Made by a program: the position numbers and the translations under genes
Part shown: positions 5,551-9,966 of the stretch, in pieces
How positions within the stretch are numbered: the first letter of the stretch is position 1
Layout: the number at the start of each line of letters is the position of its first letter
The notes under the pieces: generated by a model
Told to the model about the DNA's origin: nothing
Database searches by the model: none
What the model saw: the letters and a program-made list of their open reading frames with translations, nothing else
Assembly (NCBI GenBank): GCA_902388545.1
Contig: CABMPS010000059.1
Location: 1 to 9,966 of the forward strand
Source of the DNA: an uncultured Collinsella sp.
GTDB taxonomy: Bacteria > Actinomycetota > Coriobacteriia > Coriobacteriales > Coriobacteriaceae
Direction of reading: 5' to 3'
Length of the DNA stretch: 9,966 nucleotides

Positions 5551-7071
5551 GTGGCCCAAGAGACGTTTAGCGATCGCCTGCGACAGACTATGTCCGATCG
5601 CGACGTTCGCCAGTCGGACGTGATCCGCGCATCGGAGATGCTCGGCAAAAAACTCGGCAAGAGTCAGATGAGCCAATATGTGAGCGGCAAGACGATTCCG
5701 CGGCGCGATGTGGCTGAGCTGCTCGCCCGTATTTTGGAGGTCGATGTTACCTGGCTGCTTGCCGGCGACGCCGATCAAGGCGAGGCATCATCACCCCGCA
5801 ACGATTCCAAGCCCGAACCCCATCCCTCAGCTCAAATTCCAAGGAGCACCACCATGCGTACTTTTTCTAAATCCGCCAAACTCGAGAACGTCCTGTATGA
5901 CGTGCGCGGCCCCGTCGTCGACGAGGCTGCCCGTATGGAGGACGAAGGCGAGCGCATCCTCAAGCTCAACATCGGTAATCCGGCACCCTTTGGTTTCCGC
6001 ACGCCCGATGAGGTCATCAAGGACATGCGCCAGCAGCTGCCCGACTGCGAAGGCTATTCCAACTCGCGCGGCCTGTTCTCTGCGCGCAAGGCAATCATGC
6101 AGTACTCGCAGATCAAGGGCCTGCCCAATGTTCAGATGGAGCACATCTACACGGGCAACGGCGTGTCCGAACTCATTCAGCTTTCGATGAACGCGCTGCT
6201 CGACAATGGCGACGAGATTCTGATCCCCAGCCCCGACTATCCGCTCTGGACGGCGTGCGCAACCCTTGCCGGCGGTCATCCCGTTCACTATCTGTGCGAT
6301 GAGCAGGCGGATTGGTATCCCGACTTGGAGGATATGGAGTCCAAGATCACGAGCGCGACCAAAGCCCTCGTTATCATCAACCCCAACAACCCCACGGGCT
6401 CGGTCTACCCGCGCGAGGTGCTCGAGGGCATCGTCGAGGTTGCACGCAGGCATCAGCTGATGATCTTTGCCGATGAGATCTACGACCGCCTGTGCATGGA
6501 CGGTTACGAGCACGTCTCGATTGCCTCGCTCGCTCCTGATCTGCCCTGCGTCACCTTTAGCGGCCTTTCCAAGTCGCACATGATCGCGGGCTATCGTATT
6601 GGCTGGATGGTGCTTTCGGGCAACCAGCGCTGCATGAGCGACTTCATCATGGGCATTAACATGCTCTCCAACATGCGCCTGTGCTCCAACGTGCCGGCTC
6701 AGTCGATCGTTCAGACGGCACTCGGTGGTCATCAGTCCGTCAACGACTACATCCGTCCCGGCGGCCGCGTCTACGAGCAACGCAACTTTGTGTATGAGGC
6801 GCTCAACAAGATTGACGGCATCTCGGTGGTCAAGCCGCGCGCGGCGTTCTACATCTTCCCCAAGATGGATGTGAAGAAGTTCAACATCACCGATGACGAC
6901 CAGTTTGCCCTTGACCTGCTACACGAGAAGAAGATCCTGATCACCCGCGGCGGCGGCTTTAACTGGGATGAGCCTGATCACTTCCGCATCGTGTACCTGC
7001 CGCGTATGGAAGTGCTCAAAGAGTCGCTCGAAGACCTTGCCGACTTCTTCGACCATTACCGCCAGAGCTAG
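5551..7071 (+). CDS. alaA: XRE DNA-binding domain fused to an AlaA-type alanine aminotransferase
   Basis: A 506-residue fusion. Residues about 8-70 form an XRE/Cro helix-turn-helix (recognition region near SQMSQYVSGKTIP, 38-50). Residues 73-101 are a Ser/Pro-rich linker. Residues 102-506 form a complete fold-type I PLP aminotransferase closely resembling E. coli AlaA, which interconverts alanine and pyruvate using glutamate/2-oxoglutarate. Visible features are LNIGNPAPFGF (139-149), NPNNPTG (277-283), the PLP-contacting Asp308, the Schiff-base Lys341 in GLSKS, and the carboxylate-binding Arg479. All catalytic residues are intact. Start: GTG at 5551 with AAGGAGG five bases upstream; the ATG at 5500 lies inside the operator palindrome. 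The architecture recalls MocR/GabR regulators, which use a GntR rather than XRE domain. The product may be an enzyme, a PLP-dependent regulator, or both. The internal start at 5854 would give the bare 405-residue enzyme. Confidence 0.88.
   Translation: MAQETFSDRLRQTMSDRDVRQSDVIRASEMLGKKLGKSQMSQYVSGKTIPRRDVAELLARILEVDVTWLLAGDADQGEASSPRNDSKPEPHPSAQIPRSTTMRTFSKSAKLENVLYDVRGPVVDEAARMEDEGERILKLNIGNPAPFGFRTPDEVIKDMRQQLPDCEGYSNSRGLFSARKAIMQYSQIKGLPNVQMEHIYTGNGVSELIQLSMNALLDNGDEILIPSPDYPLWTACATLAGGHPVHYLCDEQADWYPDLEDMESKITSATKALVIINPNNPTGSVYPREVLEGIVEVARRHQLMIFADEIYDRLCMDGYEHVSIASLAPDLPCVTFSGLSKSHMIAGYRIGWMVLSGNQRCMSDFIMGINMLSNMRLCSNVPAQSIVQTALGGHQSVNDYIRPGGRVYEQRNFVYEALNKIDGISVVKPRAAFYIFPKMDVKKFNITDDDQFALDLLHEKKILITRGGGFNWDEPDHFRIVYLPRMEVLKESLEDLADFFDHYRQS
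5841..5856 (+). promoter_or_regulatory. Internal ribosome binding site and in-frame ATG for the bare aminotransferase
   Basis: AAGGAG (5841-5846) is followed after seven bases by ATG (5854-5856), in frame at codon 102 of the fusion. The product MRTFSKSAKLENVLYDVRG would be 405 residues, the same length as E. coli AlaA and starting at the equivalent place. This looks like the original start of a formerly separate gene, possibly still in use. Confidence 0.6.
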
Positions 7072-7095
7072 TGGGATAGAAGCTCCGCACTATGA

Positions 7096-7131
7096 AAAGC
7101 TCCCTGCAGTTGTTTTGCTGCAGGGAGCTTT
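7096..7131. terminator. Bidirectional terminator between the aminotransferase and second deformylase-like genes
   Basis: AAAGCTCCCTGCAG (7096-7109) pairs perfectly over 14 bp with CTGCAGGGAGCTTT (7118-7131) around the loop TTGTTTTG. U-rich ends flank both sides, and the hairpin lies between converging genes. Confidence 0.9.
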
Positions 7132-7146
7132 CTTGAATCGGCGGAA

Positions 7147-7557
7147 CTATATAACGATTCCGCAACAATGGTCGATTTCGTGCTGGATAATCTCGGCGGT
7201 GTAGCCCGAGAAGTTTTTGATGCGGTGGACGAAGCTCTCGTCCAGATACTCCACCTTAATGCGACGGTAGCGGGTGCAGGGGCGCTCGCCGATCAGCGAA
7301 AGACATCCTTCGCTCGTCTGATAGGAATTGACCTGCTCAAGAATTTGAGGGTTGTACATCAACAGCGCCCTGTTGCCGTCCTTTACGCAGATGATACGCT
7401 TGCGCACGCCAATCATATTGGCGGCGAGGCCCACGCACTCGTGCTCATGTTCATGGAGCGTATCCAGGAGGTCCTGCCCGGTCACGGCGTCATCGGGGCC
7501 CGCGTCTTCGGAAGGCAGGCGCAAAAAGAACTCGGATTTCATGATGGGCTTGATCAT
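7147..7557 (-). CDS. def: Peptide-deformylase-like protein with altered motif 1
   Basis: A 136-residue peptide deformylase family protein, shorter than the usual 160-180. Motif 2 EGCLS (83-87, metal ligand Cys85) and motif 3 QHEIDH (125-130, ligands His126 and His130, catalytic Glu127) are intact. Motif 1 reads CVGLAANMIG (41-50), with Met48 where deformylases carry the Gln that stabilises the reaction intermediate. Metal binding is expected, but catalytic efficiency is uncertain. The ATG at 7557 is chosen because GAGGAG lies six bases upstream and the sequence before it has no deformylase character; the frame stays open on to 7887 but would overlap the divergent MFS gene. It is a divergent paralogue of the gene at 1882-2301, which has the opposite defect. 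It converges on the aminotransferase and diverges from the MFS exporter. No other deformylase is visible in the window, so whether either serves housekeeping N-terminal processing is open. Confidence 0.82.
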   Translation of the reverse strand: MIKPIMKSEFFLRLPSEDAGPDDAVTGQDLLDTLHEHEHECVGLAANMIGVRKRIICVKDGNRALLMYNPQILEQVNSYQTSEGCLSLIGERPCTRYRRIKVEYLDESFVHRIKNFSGYTAEIIQHEIDHCCGIVI

Positions 7558-7761
7558 GGAGGGCTCCTCATGTCTCGTGCTTTCGTGGACTTTTAATAAT
7601 AGCGCGGAAGGAAAGCTGCGCGTCAGCGTTACAATCTTTCGACGTTGGACCATGTTGTCAGATCCGTCGCGTGCGGCGTCTGACGTAAGTCTAGGGCTCA
7701 TGCTCGCCCTGGACTGTTCCTCTGGGGCGATGCGACTGTCGTTCCAAGAGGAAGGAAATAC
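7558..7761. promoter_or_regulatory. Divergent intergenic region of the deformylase-like and MFS genes
   Basis: TATTAT on the minus strand (7596-7601) is a plausible -10 for the deformylase-like gene, with no good -35. An inverted repeat GTCAGA (7657-7662) / TCTGAC (7679-7684) has further internal pairing (CG-CGC with GCG-CG), making a 28-base imperfect hairpin or operator about 80-100 bases before the MFS start. No convincing rightward promoter pair is visible. Confidence 0.35.
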
Positions 7762-9177
7762 ATGGGAAGCAAATCTCAGCAACAAGTTCAAGTAACGCCA
7801 TCGGACACTTCGGCGTTTCTCGCCGTAATGTATATCGCAGCCTTTGTTGCTGCCTTTAACGAGAACATCATTAATGTGGCGTTGCACGACATCATGGCGG
7901 CCTTTTCGGTGAGTGCCACCACGGCGCAGTGGCTCGTTTCGGGCTACATGATCGTGACATCGATCTTTACGGCCACCATGGCCTATCTGTCCGGTCGTTT
8001 CTCGACGCGTAAGCTGCTGTTTTTCGCATGCGGATGCATGGTCGCCGGCGAAGTCCTGTGCCTGGTCGCCCCGTCGTTTGCCGTTTTGCTGCCAAGTCGT
8101 ATTTTGCAGGCTGCGGGATCGGGCATCTTGTTTCCGCTCATGATGAATGTGGTGCTATCTTGCGCCCCGCGCGAGAAACTCGGTCTGTATCTGAGCCTGG
8201 GTGGTGCCTGCATTACGCTGGGGCCGGCGTTTGGACCCGTGATCAGTGGTCTTATGTGCACGTTGTTTGGCTGGAGGGCGGTGTTCGTAGTGCCGCTGGT
8301 GGGCGGTGTCGTGGTCGCCGCCGCGGGCGCAAGGCTCGTTCGGAATGTCGGAAAGCGCTCGAACTCCACGCTTGATATTCTGTCGGTTGTTTTGCTCGCC
8401 GCTGGCATTACGGCGTTTGTGTATTCTGTAGGCGAGTTCTCGACCAATGCGATGACCGGTATCGTGACGCTTTTCGCCGCGGTTGTGCTGCTCGGCCTGT
8501 TTACGGCCCGTCAGCTCAAGCTCGTCCATCCGGTGCTCAACGTGCGTCCCATGACGAGCGTTCGTTTTTGGCCTGCCTGTCTGCTTGTGGTGGTGTCGAT
8601 GATGACGACGTTCTCGATGAGCGTTTTGTTGCCGCTCTATTTTGAGGGCGCATACGGCATGACCGCGCTTGTCGCGGGCCTGCTCATTTTGCCGGCGATC
8701 GCTTGCAACGCCGTGACCTCGATTGTGGGCGGACGCGTGATGGATGCCCATGGCGCATGGCCGCTGCTACCGGTCGGCTTTGCCCTGATTGCCGTGGGGC
8801 AGACTGCCATCTCGATGACGGCGGCAAGCATGAACATCGGCGTCGTCGTGGCGCTGACCGTTGTGGTGTATGCCGGAGTCGGTTTGGTGCTGAGCCCCTC
8901 GCAAACGGCCGGCTTGGAGACGCTACCTGCTGCCGAGCATCCCCACGGAACGGCGCTGCTCAACACGTGGAACATGATCGCCGCCTCGTTTGGCCCGTCG
9001 CTGTTTATCGGCCTGCTTTCGAGTTCTGCAGCGGCTGCCGGTGCCGCCGGCGTCGCGACGGACGTTGCCCAGGCGATTGGATTTGCGGCTGCCGTGCGCG
9101 TGGCGGCTGTGATTGCCGTTGTCGGGTTCGCGGTGTCGGTTGTGTACGCTCGCCGCGAGTCGCACATGTCGCATTAA
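7762..9177 (+). CDS. MFS multidrug exporter, DHA2 (14-TM) type
   Basis: A 471-residue inner-membrane proton-coupled exporter of the EmrB/QacA group, which usually expels drugs, dyes or bile acids. About 14 hydrophobic segments are present. The first membrane segment ends FNENIINVALHDI (32-44), the DHA2 motif normally written LDxTIVNVALP but with Asn-Glu-Asn in place of Asp-x-Thr. Motif A is degenerate (YLSGRFSTRKL, 75-85). Motif B is RILQAAGSG (113-121), with its functional Arg113. The antiporter motif C is recognisable in GGACITLGPAFGPVISG (147-163). GGAAGGA five bases before the ATG supports the start. It diverges from the second deformylase-like gene. I see no terminator before the next gene, 152 bases on, so some read-through is possible. 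A role in bile or antimicrobial export would suit the setting but is not shown by the sequence. Confidence 0.88.
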   Translation: MGSKSQQQVQVTPSDTSAFLAVMYIAAFVAAFNENIINVALHDIMAAFSVSATTAQWLVSGYMIVTSIFTATMAYLSGRFSTRKLLFFACGCMVAGEVLCLVAPSFAVLLPSRILQAAGSGILFPLMMNVVLSCAPREKLGLYLSLGGACITLGPAFGPVISGLMCTLFGWRAVFVVPLVGGVVVAAAGARLVRNVGKRSNSTLDILSVVLLAAGITAFVYSVGEFSTNAMTGIVTLFAAVVLLGLFTARQLKLVHPVLNVRPMTSVRFWPACLLVVVSMMTTFSMSVLLPLYFEGAYGMTALVAGLLILPAIACNAVTSIVGGRVMDAHGAWPLLPVGFALIAVGQTAISMTAASMNIGVVVALTVVVYAGVGLVLSPSQTAGLETLPAAEHPHGTALLNTWNMIAASFGPSLFIGLLSSSAAAAGAAGVATDVAQAIGFAAAVRVAAVIAVVGFAVSVVYARRESHMSH

Positions 9178-9228
9178 TGTGTGCACATAGATTCTGCAGC
9201 TAGATTGGATGGCGACACCATAAACTAA

Positions 9229-9325
9229 TTGACGTTTTGCCGAGAGGCATGAATGTTTAAAGCGCAAAGAGTGCGCGACGGGCCCCGCGAATGGGGCGAT
9301 GATGCCCGAGAGGGCCAAGAAGGAG
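9229..9325 (+). promoter_or_regulatory. Promoter and hairpin-rich leader of the RGG-tail protein
   Basis: TTGACG (9229-9234) is a good -35; the -10 is unclear (AATGTT at 9252-9257, 17 bases on, is the best-spaced candidate). Four short inverted repeats follow: TGCC-GAGA-GGCA (9238-9249), GCGC-N7-GCGC (9262-9276), GCCCC-N6-GGGGC (9282-9297) and GCCC-GAGA-GGGC (9304-9315). The first and last have GNRA-type GAGA loops. The last ends four bases before the AAGGAG ribosome binding site (9320-9325), so folding could affect translation. Confidence 0.45.
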
Positions 9326-9329
9326 TCTC

Positions 9330-9966
9330 ATGTCCGAGAACGAAGAGATCATGAACGAGACCGAGAACGAGACCATGGCTGCCGAGGTCGAGGCAGTCGA
9401 GACCGTGGAGACCGAAGCTGCCGAGGTTGAGGCTGCTGACGAGGTTTCCGCCGAGGAGGAGGCCGAGGTCGTCGAGGCCGCCGTTGATTACGATGACGAA
9501 GAGCTGATGGACAAGATGCAGAAGGCCGCCCGCCTGCTGCGTAGCCGTCGCTTTGCTATTTCCAAGGAGGAGGAGGCCAAGGCCGAGCGCATGGCGAACA
9601 TCGAGCGCGCCATCAAGCTTCTTGACCTCAAGCCCAAGATGGAGCAGAAGGAAATGTCCGACCTGCTGGGCATGCGCCTTCGCGAGCTCGATGGCCTGAT
9701 GGCCGAGGCCGAGGCTGCCGATCTGGTCGGCCGCATCGATGACGCCGAGGGCGATATGCGCAAGATCGTCGTCTTCGCTGCCGAGGATGCCGCTGAGGGC
9801 CTGGTCGAGCTTGCCAACAAGAAGGAGAAGCTCCTGCCCGAGCTTTCTTACGAGGAGGCCACCGAGCTGATGGCCGCTCTCGATAAGGTCATCGCTCCGC
9901 TCGTCGCCATGGGCCTGGACGAGGACCGCGGTCCTCGCGGCGGTCGTGACGATCGCGGTGGCCGTG
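9330..9966 (+). CDS. Acidic winged-helix-like protein with RGG-rich tail (partial, runs off right edge)
   Basis: The frame is open for 212 residues to the window end. Residues 1-58 are strongly acidic and Glu/Ala/Val-rich, and probably disordered. Residues about 59-150 look like a MarR-type winged helix: helix DKMQKAARLLRSRRFA, then LKPKMEQKEMSDLLGMRLRELDGLMAEAEAADLVGR as helix-turn-helix, then a short wing with charged residues. Residues 151-196 are a helical pair resembling a dimerisation segment. From residue 199 an Arg/Gly-rich tail begins (DRGPRGGRDDRGGR) and continues beyond the window. RGG tails commonly bind RNA. The start has AAGGAG four bases upstream. A DNA- or RNA-binding regulator is plausible. 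The acidic head could also be an auto-inhibitory nucleic-acid mimic. Family assignment to MarR is from pattern only. Confidence 0.75.
   Translation, partial: MSENEEIMNETENETMAAEVEAVETVETEAAEVEAADEVSAEEEAEVVEAAVDYDDEELMDKMQKAARLLRSRRFAISKEEEAKAERMANIERAIKLLDLKPKMEQKEMSDLLGMRLRELDGLMAEAEAADLVGRIDDAEGDMRKIVVFAAEDAAEGLVELANKKEKLLPELSYEEATELMAALDKVIAPLVAMGLDEDRGPRGGRDDRGGR

Noticed and set aside
5827..6780. Minus-strand 317-codon frame inside the aminotransferase
   Set aside because: It is antisense to a clearly conserved aminotransferase and shows no family motifs.
1882..7557. The two deformylase-like genes as self-resistance genes of an actinonin-type biosynthetic cluster
   Set aside because: No peptide or hydroxamate biosynthesis genes lie between or beside them; the neighbours are transporters, a bile salt hydrolase and regulators.
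7558..7887. N-terminal extension of the second deformylase-like gene up to 7887
   Set aside because: The extension has no deformylase similarity and would overlap the divergent MFS gene. A GAGGAG site with correct spacing supports the ATG at 7557.
1..9966. CRISPR array, mobile element, tRNA or phage genes
   Set aside because: No regularly spaced repeats, transposase or integrase motifs, cloverleaf sequences or phage proteins were seen on either strand.

Overview
The window looks like ordinary chromosomal DNA from a gut actinobacterium of the class Coriobacteriia, most likely Collinsella or a close relative. This is an inference from high GC content, strong GGAGG-type ribosome binding sites, a bile salt hydrolase, and the family mix. 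No species-specific marker is visible. I see no insertion sequence, phage gene, tRNA, rRNA or CRISPR array, and no gene-free stretch longer than 300 bases.

Layout from left to right. The N-terminus of a minus-strand protein with one hydrophobic segment runs off the left edge (1-166). A minus-strand AzgA/PbuG-type purine permease (375-1688) ends at a strong terminator (306-344). A short peptide-deformylase-like gene (1882-2301) diverges from the permease and is followed by a choloylglycine hydrolase, probably a bile salt hydrolase (2433-3398). This hydrolase converges on a minus-strand EamA/DMT transporter (3501-4412), and both end at a shared hairpin (3423-3456). A LysR-type regulator (4531-5388) diverges from the transporter across an operator-like inverted repeat. 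Next comes an XRE-type DNA-binding domain fused to a full-length AlaA-type aminotransferase (5551-7071). It converges on a second, minus-strand peptide-deformylase-like gene (7147-7557) across a 14-bp-stem terminator. A DHA2-type 14-TM MFS exporter (7762-9177) follows. Last is a protein with an acidic N-terminus, a winged-helix-like middle and an RGG-rich tail (from 9330), which runs off the right edge behind a hairpin-rich leader.

Most genes appear to be single transcription units rather than one pathway. The clearest functional pair is the DMT transporter and its divergent LysR regulator. The most noteworthy signals are these: (1) the XRE-aminotransferase fusion, whose linker still carries a good Shine-Dalgarno sequence and ATG for a free-standing 405-residue aminotransferase, behind a promoter carrying a perfect 20-bp palindrome and helically phased half-sites; (2) two deformylase paralogues about 5 kb apart, each with a different substitution in a catalytic motif (HEXXH Glu to Met in one, motif-1 Gln to Met in the other); (3) a 25-base segment in the transporter's 3' UTR that matches the coding sequence of the adjacent LysR gene, either a LysR gene relic or an antisense seed in a 3'-UTR RNA; (4) the hairpin-rich leader of the RGG-tail protein.
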